From positions 558,001 to 622,000 of the forward strand of contig NZ_SDLR01000003.1 of assembly GCF_004522215.1 (NCBI RefSeq): a DNA stretch of 64,000 nt, in the 5' to 3' direction. The stretch is from Ammoniphilus sp. YIM 78166 (GTDB lineage Bacteria; Bacillota; Bacilli; Aneurinibacillales; RAOX-1). Made by a program: the position numbers and the translations under genes. The notes below the pieces were generated by a model. That model saw only the letters and a list, made by a program, of their open reading frames with translations. It ran no database searches and was not told where the DNA came from. Shown here one piece after another: positions 8,519 through 15,308 of the stretch (position 1 is its first letter; each line of letters starts with the position of its first letter).

Positions 8519-8543
8519 AAAAACGGGAGGATTTTATCCTCCC
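8519..8543 (-). terminator. Terminator of the M23 peptidase gene
   Basis: GGGAGGAT/ATCCTCCC (8525-8543) with a short loop, followed on the minus strand by GTTTTTAG, just past the stop of the gene at 8549. Confidence 0.85.
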
Positions 8544-8548
8544 ACTTA

Positions 8549-9652
8549 TTATTGAAACTCCCACCATCTCAAATACCAATATGGATTCATCGGTTTCCAC
8601 GGCTGGCTTTTCGTATCATACATTCCTAAATGTAAATGTGGTTCGAACTTCGCTCTGGTACCTTCTTCTCCGTATCCGGTCGATCCGACAAAACCAATGA
8701 GCTGGCCTTTTCTGATTTGAGTTCCAATATTGGTCCCTTCTGCATACCCGGTCATATGGGCGTAATAAAACGCAATTCCATTATTGGATTCTATCGTAAG
8801 TCTCCAGCCTCCATAGTAATTCCAGCCTTTACGTATCACTCGTCCATTATCAACAGCAAATATTGGGATCCACTGCTTAGCAAAGATATCGACCCCTTCA
8901 TGACTTCTGGTGTTGCCTGTGGTACTAAAGGATCGAGGATCCCCATAGTCATTTCTGTACGACTGGTAAGTTCCGTCTACAAGAGGAAAAATTCCTTCCT
9001 TGAACAGGTCTGGCGGTTTAATTGAAGCTTGTGGCGGAATAAACAACCTTTGCCCTGGTTGAAGCATATCGCCGGCTAATCCGTTCGCTCTTTTGATTTC
9101 GACTACCGTGGATTCATTAGAAGACGCAATTTTACTAAGCGTGTCCCCTTGCTGAACAGTGTAATACGGGTCCGATATGTGTAGATGCTGGCCAGGATAG
9201 ATCACGGGTGTCATTAAACCATTCCACTCCATCAGTTGGTCGATCGTCACCCCATAACGTGTCGAGATCCTCCATAGGGTGTCGTTGGCCTGCACTCGGT
9301 AGTGTCTTTCCAGGTCATCGGTTTTAGCGAGCTCATACACATGGCGAGTTGACATTTCGGCTACATGGGTTGTCCCATTTAAGCGCACCGACTGATCCAT
9401 GGTTATTTTCTGCCCATTCTTATATGCAATACGCGAGCCTACGGCAAGCTGAATTTGATTCTTACCCCTTTGGATACGGATCACTTGTCCTTCAGGAATC
9501 CACTCCACCTGTGCTCCCATGGATTCAAACACATTGCGTATAGAGACCATGCCAGTTGAAGCTTCAGCAGGATAGTAAGGAAAACTGAGAAGCACCATCA
9601 TCACCAAAACCAGCACCATTCCCCTTTTTCTAGCCAAAAAAATAATAGCCAC
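8549..9652 (-). CDS. Secreted LysM / M23 family metallopeptidase
   Basis: A 367-residue exported cell-wall endopeptidase. Order: signal peptide (about 1-32, ending AEA), a copper-amine-oxidase-N-like beta domain (about 34-95; RNVFESMGAQVEW), LysM 1 (about 117-160), LysM 2 (about 163-207) and the M23 zinc peptidase domain (about 225-360). The zinc and catalytic residues are present: HEGVD (H251, D255), YAHM (H299) and HLH (H339, H341). LysM binds glycan and M23 cuts peptide cross-links. The GTG at 9652 lies close to GGGAGGAGA; the next Met (residue 12) has no better site. It may act in growth or sporulation; no neighbour helps to decide. Confidence 0.85.
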   Translation of the reverse strand: MAIIFLARKRGMVLVLVMMVLLSFPYYPAEASTGMVSIRNVFESMGAQVEWIPEGQVIRIQRGKNQIQLAVGSRIAYKNGQKITMDQSVRLNGTTHVAEMSTRHVYELAKTDDLERHYRVQANDTLWRISTRYGVTIDQLMEWNGLMTPVIYPGQHLHISDPYYTVQQGDTLSKIASSNESTVVEIKRANGLAGDMLQPGQRLFIPPQASIKPPDLFKEGIFPLVDGTYQSYRNDYGDPRSFSTTGNTRSHEGVDIFAKQWIPIFAVDNGRVIRKGWNYYGGWRLTIESNNGIAFYYAHMTGYAEGTNIGTQIRKGQLIGFVGSTGYGEEGTRAKFEPHLHLGMYDTKSQPWKPMNPYWYLRWWEFQ

Positions 9653-9797
9653 TCTCCTCCCTTTAAAACATCTTTTTTATTTTGTTCCTGAAGGATTTTT
9701 TTAACATGAAAAAGAGGAATTTTTTCGATACAATGGACATAAATCTTTCACTTTTCAAGGATAGCGAGAAGATGAGAAAATAAGGGGAGAAAACCGT

Positions 9798-10007
9798 ATG
9801 ATTAACCATTTTCAATTCAAAGAAACCAAAGGAAAAGACTATTTCCGAAAAGCCTGGAGCTTCTCTTTTAATAGTCATGGTCGTTTTTACACAGGGGTTT
9901 ATCATCAGGATGGCACTGTGGATTGGAATGAAACGGACCCAACTCGTGAACAGCCCGAATTGCTGAGGGAGCTTCATCTCCTGATGGGCTTTCATGTTTT
10001 TAGGTAA
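9798..10007 (+). CDS. DUF5342-like small protein (YheE-like)
   Basis: A 69-residue protein, MINHFQFKE..., rich in aromatic residues (WSFSFNSHGRFYTGVYHQDG) and ending GFHVFR. The layout resembles the short YheE/DUF5342 family of Bacilli, of unknown function. GGGGAGAAAACCGT lies before the ATG. It is 19 nt upstream of the large nucleotidyltransferase gene and may be co-transcribed with it. A frame on the opposite strand (9663-9995) is judged a shadow. Confidence 0.7.
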   Translation: MINHFQFKETKGKDYFRKAWSFSFNSHGRFYTGVYHQDGTVDWNETDPTREQPELLRELHLLMGFHVFR

Positions 10008-10026
10008 AACATAGGGGGATCAAGCG

Positions 10027-11943
10027 TTGGAGCGAGTGGATCAACAACAATTTCTTAAAAAACATCCCATATTTCAGGTATTGCAACAGGAACAATTAGA
10101 GTTTTTATTGGATAACAGCGAATTGCAACACCTACAGAAACATCATTTTGTCATTCATGAACAACAAACGAACGATGACATTTTCCTTTTAATGGAGGGC
10201 GTTGCCAAAAATACCTTTATCAATGATCATGGTGAAGAGGTGGCTGTACTCTTTTACCATCCCGGGGATTTTATCGGGATCATATCAGCTATCACGCATC
10301 GAAAAACGCAATTTTCTGTTCAAGGCATGAGTGATTTGCTGCTCCTCCGTATCCCCCATGATTTTTTTTCGCTTATGCTTCGAGAGAATTTAGCCTTCTC
10401 GGAAAAGATGATTCGAATGGTTAGTCAGAGACTGGATAATCTGTATCAAAGAATTCAAGAAGACACCTCTTACCACGCACATGGATTAGATCCATATCCC
10501 TATCGTAAAAAAATCGGTGAAATCATGTCCGTGCCTGTGATCACCGCCGCACCTACCGATCCTATTTTGAGTCTGGCACAGGTGATGAACGATCAACAGA
10601 TTTCATCCCTTGTGATTGTGAATGATCAAAATTTCCCTCTAGGGATTGTCACGCAAAAAGATATGATTCGCGCGATGGTTACCCATCCAACGCAATTGAT
10701 GAAGATTCAAGCCAGAGAACTCATGACCTCCACGCTATTGACGCTTCCGCCGGATGCCTACTTTTATGAAGCCATGCTCATGATGGTTAAGCACAATGTG
10801 AAGCATATTCCCGTTACCGCTGCAGATGGACGTGTGGAAGGCATGATATCCATGAGGAATTTAGCCCAAGCGAAAGGCAACGAGGTTCTCTCCGTTGTGG
10901 ACCAAATTGAATCACAGACCTCCATTGCTGGATTAGCAGAAAAGAAAGGGCATATTCATCATATTTTAGAGTCCATGGTCAAGGAAAACGCTTCGGCCGA
11001 TGAGATGTGCACGTTAATCACGGAATTAAATGACCGATTGCTCCGTCGGATTATCTTCCTCGCCGAACAACAACTCATAACGGAAGGCATCGGCCCTGCC
11101 CCTGTGGAGTACTGTTGGCTGACCATGGGAAGCGAAGGGCGCAAAGAACAAACACTGAGTACGGATCAAGATAATGCCGTCATTTATCAAGATGTGGATC
11201 CGCAAGAACAAGCAGGTGTGCTTACCTACTTCACTCATTTGGCAGAAAAAGTAGTAGATGGACTCGAACGTTGTGGTTTTCCGCGTTGCAGCGGCAATGT
11301 CATGGCAACAAATCCAAGGTGGTGCCATAGTTTAACGGACTGGAAAAAAGAAATCGACCAATGGTATACATACTTAGAAGGAGATGAGCTTCGAAACTAC
11401 ACCATTTTCTTGGATTTTCGCGGAGTCTTTGGAAACACAGCGTTAGCAGATCAGATCCGAACGTATCTAATCAGTAAGCGGAACCCCTTCCTACTCCACC
11501 GTTTAGCGGAAGATGATTCCGAGTATCATGTCCCCTTAGGAGCTTTTGGGAGAATCATTACGGAGAAAAGAAACAACCAGCCAGATTCCGTCAATTTAAA
11601 GCATGGTGCAGTCATGCACATTGTAAATGCCATGCGTATTTTGAGTTTAAGCGAAGGTATCACGGCGGTTTCTACTCTGGAGCGCCTAAAGGCATTACAG
11701 GTTAGAGCGGTCTTTACAAAAGAAGAAGCCGAAGAAATTGAACAAGCATTCAATACATTGATGGTCTTCCGCATAAACGAAAACCTGTGTCAGCTTGCCA
11801 ACAATAAACCACTTAGCAACTATATTAGTGTCAGATCCCTAAGCAAACCGGATTACATCAAATTAAAAAGAGCGCTATCGACAGCCAAGTGGGTCCAACA
11901 ACTGATTGCACGACGTTTTCATGTAGGAGGAGCTCACCTATGA
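10027..11943 (+). CDS. cNMP-binding / CBS / DUF294 putative nucleotidyltransferase
   Basis: A 638-residue cytosolic protein with four parts: a cyclic-nucleotide-binding-like domain (about 10-130; GVAKNTF, HPGDFIGI), a CBS pair (about 160-285; MSVPVITAAPTDPILSLAQ), a GlnD-like DUF294 nucleotidyltransferase domain (about 330-470; MGSEGRKEQTLSTDQDNAV, with the GS and DxD residues needed for NTP and metal binding) and a C-terminal helical DUF294_C domain. It starts at TTG with GGGGGATC upstream. The stop overlaps the ATG of the exonuclease gene (ATGA), so the two are coupled. A shorter paralogue with its own exonuclease lies at 55971-57700. The target of transfer is unknown in this family. Confidence 0.85.
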   Translation: MERVDQQQFLKKHPIFQVLQQEQLEFLLDNSELQHLQKHHFVIHEQQTNDDIFLLMEGVAKNTFINDHGEEVAVLFYHPGDFIGIISAITHRKTQFSVQGMSDLLLLRIPHDFFSLMLRENLAFSEKMIRMVSQRLDNLYQRIQEDTSYHAHGLDPYPYRKKIGEIMSVPVITAAPTDPILSLAQVMNDQQISSLVIVNDQNFPLGIVTQKDMIRAMVTHPTQLMKIQARELMTSTLLTLPPDAYFYEAMLMMVKHNVKHIPVTAADGRVEGMISMRNLAQAKGNEVLSVVDQIESQTSIAGLAEKKGHIHHILESMVKENASADEMCTLITELNDRLLRRIIFLAEQQLITEGIGPAPVEYCWLTMGSEGRKEQTLSTDQDNAVIYQDVDPQEQAGVLTYFTHLAEKVVDGLERCGFPRCSGNVMATNPRWCHSLTDWKKEIDQWYTYLEGDELRNYTIFLDFRGVFGNTALADQIRTYLISKRNPFLLHRLAEDDSEYHVPLGAFGRIITEKRNNQPDSVNLKHGAVMHIVNAMRILSLSEGITAVSTLERLKALQVRAVFTKEEAEEIEQAFNTLMVFRINENLCQLANNKPLSNYISVRSLSKPDYIKLKRALSTAKWVQQLIARRFHVGGAHL

Positions 11944-12668
11944 TAACAAGCTTTAAAAAATGGATTAGCTATATTCTCTTTGATACGAAAACCAAGGTCA
12001 CTTATAGCCCTGAGCTTTTACTCGGCGTATCCGAATGGCTAGAACGGTCAAAGACCACTTTTCACAACCCGTCTTTACCTCTGAAGGAATCTACCTTTGT
12101 CGTTTTTGATACGGAGACTACAGGGTTTTACCCTTATGCCGGCGATGAACTCATTTCCATTGGCGCTATTTTGATAAAAAATGGAGAAATCCAAGAACAT
12201 CAGGTTTTTCATGAATGGATTAATCCGTACAGATCCATTCCTCCTATAGTAAGAGAGTTAACCCAAGTCAAGGAGGAGGAGCTCAAAGAAGCTCCCCCTG
12301 CCCTTGTCGTGCTTTATCAATTTTTACAGTTTATTGAGGGTCACTATATTGTGGCACATTGTGCCGATTTTGACCTGAATTTTATTAATCTCCAACTAAA
12401 GAAACATGTAAAAACCAAGCTACAAAACCCAATCATTGATACCCTATCTCTTTCCTACTATTTAAACCCGCTACAGAGCTCCCACGACCTTGACTACTTG
12501 CTCGACCTTCATCATATCCCGCTCCTCCGGCGTCATCATGCTTTGGATGATGCAAAGATGACGGCAGCACTGTTTATCAAGTTCTTAGAGCGACTAGAAA
12601 AACGAGGGATTACGACTATGACAGGTTTGGATCATTTCATTAGATCCATGAAAATCCTACATAAATAG
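11940..12668 (+). CDS. DEDDh 3'-5' exonuclease coupled to the DUF294 gene
   Basis: A 242-residue DnaQ-like exonuclease. Catalytic residues are visible: DTET (D57, E59), the second Asp in AHCADFD (D145) and HHALDDA (H199, D204) in the third motif. About 50 residues precede the exonuclease domain. The frame opens at 11889 inside the upstream gene, but ATG 11940 has TAGGAGGAGC at the right distance and overlaps the upstream stop by ATGA. The substrate is unknown. Coupling to a nucleotidyltransferase suggests removal of what the partner adds, which is inference. Confidence 0.85.
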   Translation: MITSFKKWISYILFDTKTKVTYSPELLLGVSEWLERSKTTFHNPSLPLKESTFVVFDTETTGFYPYAGDELISIGAILIKNGEIQEHQVFHEWINPYRSIPPIVRELTQVKEEELKEAPPALVVLYQFLQFIEGHYIVAHCADFDLNFINLQLKKHVKTKLQNPIIDTLSLSYYLNPLQSSHDLDYLLDLHHIPLLRRHHALDDAKMTAALFIKFLERLEKRGITTMTGLDHFIRSMKILHK

Positions 12669-12699
12669 ACTTACGTAGGAGGCGCAAGTCTATTCTTCT
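12664..12699. terminator. Bidirectional terminator, exonuclease / yycC-like gene
   Basis: AATAGACTT (12664-12672) pairs with AAGTCTATT (12686-12694), followed by CTTCTTTTTG. The stop codons of both convergent genes lie in the stem. Confidence 0.7.
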
Positions 12700-12842
12700 T
12701 TTTGCTTAGTTTCTTCTTGACTAAGCTCCATGAGCTTCTTCATCAGAATGTGTTGTGGCATATGCATCAGCTCCTCTAAAGGAACCTTCAGCTTTTCAGC
12801 GAGCTTTACAGCCGTATCGGCAGAAATATTTAAAGGCTTCAT
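12690..12842 (-). CDS. yycC: YycC-like small protein
   Basis: A 50-residue gene. The protein begins MKPLNISADTAVKLAEKL and contains PLEELMHMPQHI, which matches the conserved core of the YycC family of Bacilli; the tail is charged (QEETKQKEE). AAGGAAAA lies just before the ATG, with further purine-rich sequence upstream. Function is unknown. It has a long leader (about 150 nt) with inverted repeats, described separately, and converges on the exonuclease gene. Confidence 0.8.
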   Translation of the reverse strand: MKPLNISADTAVKLAEKLKVPLEELMHMPQHILMKKLMELSQEETKQKEE

Positions 12843-12878
12843 TTTTCCTTCCCCCTCTCTTCCTCCTTATTCTGCATA

Positions 12879-12995
12879 ACAACCTCTAATGCTTCTGAGC
12901 TACGTCGATGATCATCCTGTTCAGAAGCATTTGTTGTCCCCGCAGGGGAAAAACTTCCTCTAAAGGCAGTCTGGCTCGATAGAAGTTTTTTTTAT
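12879..12995. other. Structured intergenic segment (inverted repeats; possible leader or small RNA)
   Basis: Three nested or consecutive palindromes: ACAAC...AATGCTTCTGA (12888-12898) with TCAGAAGCATT (12921-12931) and GTTGT outside it; CCCCgcaGGGG (about 12938-12948); and AAAAACTTC with GAAGTTTTTTTT (about 12949-12993), which looks like a terminator on the plus strand. On the minus strand the segment would be the yycC leader. I match it to no known RNA family. Confidence 0.45.
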
Positions 12996-13019
12996 TATAA
13001 CAAATATGAATGGTATAAT
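12991..13019. promoter_or_regulatory. Overlapping divergent promoters (DJ-1/PfpI gene and yycC)
   Basis: Plus strand: TATAAT (13014-13019) with a poor -35 TTTATT (12991-12996), spacer 17, for the PfpI gene. Minus strand: TATAAT (12994-12999) for yycC with no clear -35. The two -10 boxes are 14 nt apart. Confidence 0.5.
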
Positions 13020-13057
13020 AACCCTTGAATAATATATCCCCCAAGGAGGTTACTTAT

Positions 13058-13585
13058 TTGAGACTCACTGGTAAGAAAATCATTGCCCTCGTGGATCATG
13101 AATTTGAAGACTTGGAGCTTTGGTACCCTGTACTGCGTCTACAGGAAGAAGGGGCCGCCGTGCACCTCGTTGGACCAAAGGCGAACGAAACCTATAAGGG
13201 CAAATATGGCGTTCCTGCGGTGGCTGAATACGCATTTGGCGACATTACACCATCTGATTTTGATGGGATCTTGGTGCCAGGGGGTTGGGCTCCGGACAAG
13301 CTGCGTCGCTATACGGAAGTGCTTGAGATGGTTAAGTACATGGATGAGCAAAAAAAGCCTATAGGTCAGATCTGCCATGCAGGATGGGTCCTTATTTCTG
13401 CTAAAATTCTTCAGGGAAGAAAAGTCACAAGCACCCCTGGAATTAAGGATGATATGGAAAACGCCGGCGCTACATGGATTAATGAACCGGTTGTCGTTGA
13501 TGGTCATTTGGTTTCAAGTCGAAGACCGCCAGATCTACCTCCTTATGCTAAAGCCTTTGCGGATGCCTTAGCTGCTTTTCAATAA
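13058..13585 (+). CDS. DJ-1/PfpI family protein
   Basis: A 175-residue class I glutamine amidotransferase-like protein. The conserved Glu is in HEFEDLELWYP and the nucleophile-elbow Cys in GQICHAGW, so the catalytic Cys and its neighbouring His are present. Family members act as stress proteins, deglycases or proteases; which applies cannot be read here. The frame is open from 13025, but TTG 13058 has CAAGGAGGTTACTTAT directly upstream, and the longer N-terminus would overlay the ribosome binding site. It is a single gene. Confidence 0.85.
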   Translation: MRLTGKKIIALVDHEFEDLELWYPVLRLQEEGAAVHLVGPKANETYKGKYGVPAVAEYAFGDITPSDFDGILVPGGWAPDKLRRYTEVLEMVKYMDEQKKPIGQICHAGWVLISAKILQGRKVTSTPGIKDDMENAGATWINEPVVVDGHLVSSRRPPDLPPYAKAFADALAAFQ

Positions 13586-13603
13586 AAGTTCGATTTTTTT
13601 TAG

Positions 13604-13632
13604 TTGAAACTTTTCCCCGAATCCTCTAGCAT
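13604..13632 (+). promoter_or_regulatory. Promoter of the YvyF-like gene
   Basis: TTGAAA (13604-13609), 17-nt spacer, TAGCAT (13627-13632). The form fits sigma-A, not the flagellar sigma-D. Confidence 0.5.
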
Positions 13633-13655
13633 AGAGAGAGGGAGGGTTGTCCGTT

Positions 13656-14009
13656 ATGAGTCTATCCAATTGTCCAGAATGCGGGAAATTATACGTTCGT
13701 ACTCGTATTGATATGTGCCCTGATTGTGTAAAGGGAATCGAAAATGACATTATGAAATGTCAGACGTTCCTGCGCAGTCATCAGAAGGCTACTATTTATG
13801 AAGTAAGTGAGGCTACGCAGTTATCGGTTAAGCGCATTACAAAATTTATACTGAAGAAGCGTATCCTGCTAGAGGACTATCCGCATCTTGACTATCCTTG
13901 CGAACGCTGCGGAACCTTAATCCGCACGAATAAGGTATGCGTCGACTGCTATCAAAATATTAATTCCTTAGTGCAAAGCTTTAAAAATAAAAATCGAATC
14001 ATTAAATGA
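13656..14009 (+). CDS. YvyF-like flagellar-operon protein (zinc ribbon)
   Basis: A 117-residue protein with two CxxC pairs near the N-terminus (CPEC, CPDC), a central winged-helix-like stretch (TIYEVSEATQLSVKRITKFI) and two more pairs near the C-terminus (CERC, CVDC), the layout of the TIGR03826/YvyF family. In Bacillus the gene sits between comF and flgM, but here no flagellar gene is nearby. ATG 13656 has GGGAGGG at a good distance; the earlier TTG at 13647 has none. It probably binds two zinc ions. A regulatory role is inferred from the fold only. Confidence 0.75.
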   Translation: MSLSNCPECGKLYVRTRIDMCPDCVKGIENDIMKCQTFLRSHQKATIYEVSEATQLSVKRITKFILKKRILLEDYPHLDYPCERCGTLIRTNKVCVDCYQNINSLVQSFKNKNRIIK

Positions 14010-14013
14010 TAGA

Positions 14014-14044
14014 AAAGAGCTACCTAACGAGGGTAGCTCTTTCT
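14014..14044. terminator. Bidirectional terminator, YvyF-like / ytxJ
   Basis: AAAGAGCTACC (14014-14024) pairs with GGTAGCTCTTT (14032-14042). T-tracts follow in both directions. Confidence 0.85.
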
Positions 14045-14385
14045 CACTTGATGGCTTCTTGCAAACTTTCCTTCGTAATTTTCCAATGAGAGGCGTTCCA
14101 AATTACCTTCTCATTCTCGAAGAGAATCGCTTGCGGCGATTCATGCTTCAGTTGGCTATCCTCTGCTATCTGATTAGAAACAGGTCGAGACTCGATTACC
14201 TTAACCAGGAAGAACCCTACCTTTTGCTCGGATGCCTCTATTACGTATTGTTCAAACTCTCGCAAAGCCTCGGCACTCACGGGACAAGCTGTGCTGTGCT
14301 TAAACACAAGAATAGGCTGCTGTGAACTAGACGCCCACTTTTCCTTCCACTCTTCTACACTGTTGATCTCAATCCAATTAGCCAT
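14044..14385 (-). CDS. ytxJ: Bacillithiol system redox protein YtxJ
   Basis: A 113-residue monothiol thioredoxin-fold protein. KHSTACPVS (Cys about 34) is the YtxJ signature, and ESPQAILF supplies the cis-Pro motif. YtxJ is a putative bacilliredoxin that removes bacillithiol from proteins, which implies the cell makes bacillithiol. The frame extends to 14418, but ATG 14385 has AGGGGGAG 6 nt upstream. Its promoter is at 14425-14452. Confidence 0.85.
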   Translation of the reverse strand: MANWIEINSVEEWKEKWASSSQQPILVFKHSTACPVSAEALREFEQYVIEASEQKVGFFLVKVIESRPVSNQIAEDSQLKHESPQAILFENEKVIWNASHWKITKESLQEAIK

Positions 14386-14424
14386 TCTGGCTCCCCCTTT
14401 TTTCATTTTGGTGTTCATTGGTTC

Positions 14425-14452
14425 ATTATACCAAAGTATAGATCACTGTAAA
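14425..14452 (-). promoter_or_regulatory. Promoter of ytxJ
   Basis: Minus strand TTTACA (14447-14452), 16-nt spacer, perfect TATAAT (14425-14430). Confidence 0.7.
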
Positions 14453-14500
14453 AATGACTAAGATAAAGGATATGATGTTTACTATAGGAGGAATGTAACG

Positions 14501-14677
14501 ATGATAGACTATAGCCTACAGCCAAACCAAAGGTTTGTGGTCGTGCCTTCAGCCGAGCAACATTTTATTGCCTATGATTGCCTTTTAGAACAACCGATTG
14601 GATCCCCGTTTTCTTCGATGCAGCCTTGTATGGAAATGGTCACTCACCTCAATCGTATAGCTCCTGATTTTGAGTAG
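14501..14677 (+). CDS. 58-residue protein of unknown function
   Basis: ATAGGAGGAATGTAACG precedes an ATG that opens 58 codons (MIDYSLQPNQRFVVVPSAEQ... to NRIAPDFE). The stop is followed 4 nt later by a terminator hairpin, which supports a real gene. The protein is neutral, contains two Cys and has no signal peptide or membrane segment. I recognise no family. Confidence 0.65.
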   Translation: MIDYSLQPNQRFVVVPSAEQHFIAYDCLLEQPIGSPFSSMQPCMEMVTHLNRIAPDFE

Positions 14678-14680
14678 CTG

Positions 14681-14709
14681 GTGCCCAGCTTTTAGGCTGA
14701 GGCACTTTT
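14681..14709 (+). terminator. Terminator after the 58-residue gene
   Basis: GTGCC-c-AGC pairs with GCT-ga-GGCAC around a 6-nt loop, followed by TTTTCT. Confidence 0.65.
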
Positions 14710-14794
14710 CTATTGGTTTGATAGAAATACGTCCTTCTTGTTTGATATAATAAGCGATAAGAAAAAACATCAAGGATTGTTAGGTGAAAAAGGT

Positions 14795-15262
14795 ATGAAG
14801 CTCAAGCGTCGACTGAAGTACTATCTCCTCCGTTTGTTTCGCTTAAAGGCTGGACCTCATCAGATTGCGATGGGTCTGACATTAGGCTTTGTTCCCAATT
14901 GGTTCCCTACTTTTGGACTTGGGCCCATGCTTTCCGTGGGACTTGCTAAGCTTACAGGAGTCAATCTCATCGCGGCTGTTATAGGAGGAGTACTCGGAGC
15001 ACCCATTTGGCCTGTTCTCTTTCTTCTAAACTACAAGGTCGGGAGCCTGATTTTAAGTGAGCCAAGCAAGGTAAATGATATCGAGGAAGTAGATTATTAC
15101 GAAGCCATCGATGATACCGTTGGCGTTGCTTCGGGAAGTATTCAATACATTACGGGAACCTTAGTCAACGTCGTGCTGTCTTCTCTCCTCGTTTACCTGT
15201 CTATTTATTTTTTATTTAGAAGATACCGATTGAATATCTTGTTGAAATTAAGGTATTGGTGA
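14795..15262 (+). CDS. DUF2062 membrane protein
   Basis: A 155-residue membrane protein beginning MKLKRRLKYYLLRLF. It has the DUF2062 core (PHQIAMGLTLGFVPNWFPTF, then a Gly-rich helix pair to about 95) and a last hydrophobic segment (about 122-145). The frame is open from 14738, but a TATAAT -10 box at 14746-14751 lies inside that extension, so ATG 14795 is chosen; AGGTGAAAAAGGT precedes it. The family has no assigned function. Confidence 0.8.
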   Translation: MKLKRRLKYYLLRLFRLKAGPHQIAMGLTLGFVPNWFPTFGLGPMLSVGLAKLTGVNLIAAVIGGVLGAPIWPVLFLLNYKVGSLILSEPSKVNDIEEVDYYEAIDDTVGVASGSIQYITGTLVNVVLSSLLVYLSIYFLFRRYRLNILLKLRYW

Positions 15263-15270
15263 AAAGTAGA

Positions 15271-15308
15271 AAAACGTCATTGTCCTTTAGACAGTGACGT
15301 TTTCTTTT
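15271..15308. terminator. Bidirectional terminator, DUF2062 / hemY
   Basis: AAAACGTCA (15271-15279) pairs with TGACGTTTT (15295-15303), with an inner TGTC/GACA. The hemY stop codon lies in the hairpin. Confidence 0.9.

Larger units (their letters stand above)
7994..8548. other. Gene-free intergenic region with short repeats
   Basis: 555 bp without a plausible gene on either strand. The left part (7994-8119) carries a two-copy repeat. The middle (8120-8518) is A-rich on the plus strand with many stops in every frame and no recognisable motif. The right end holds the terminator of the M23 peptidase gene. It may be decayed sequence. Confidence 0.6.

Noticed and set aside
9663-9995. 110-codon frame on the minus strand
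   Set aside because: It overlaps the DUF5342-like gene on the plus strand, lacks a ribosome site and has a skewed, Phe/Lys-rich composition.
12843-12993. Open frame leading into yycC and ending in an ATGA overlap
   Set aside because: No start codon until 12 codons before the end; two stops close it upstream. More likely a structured leader.
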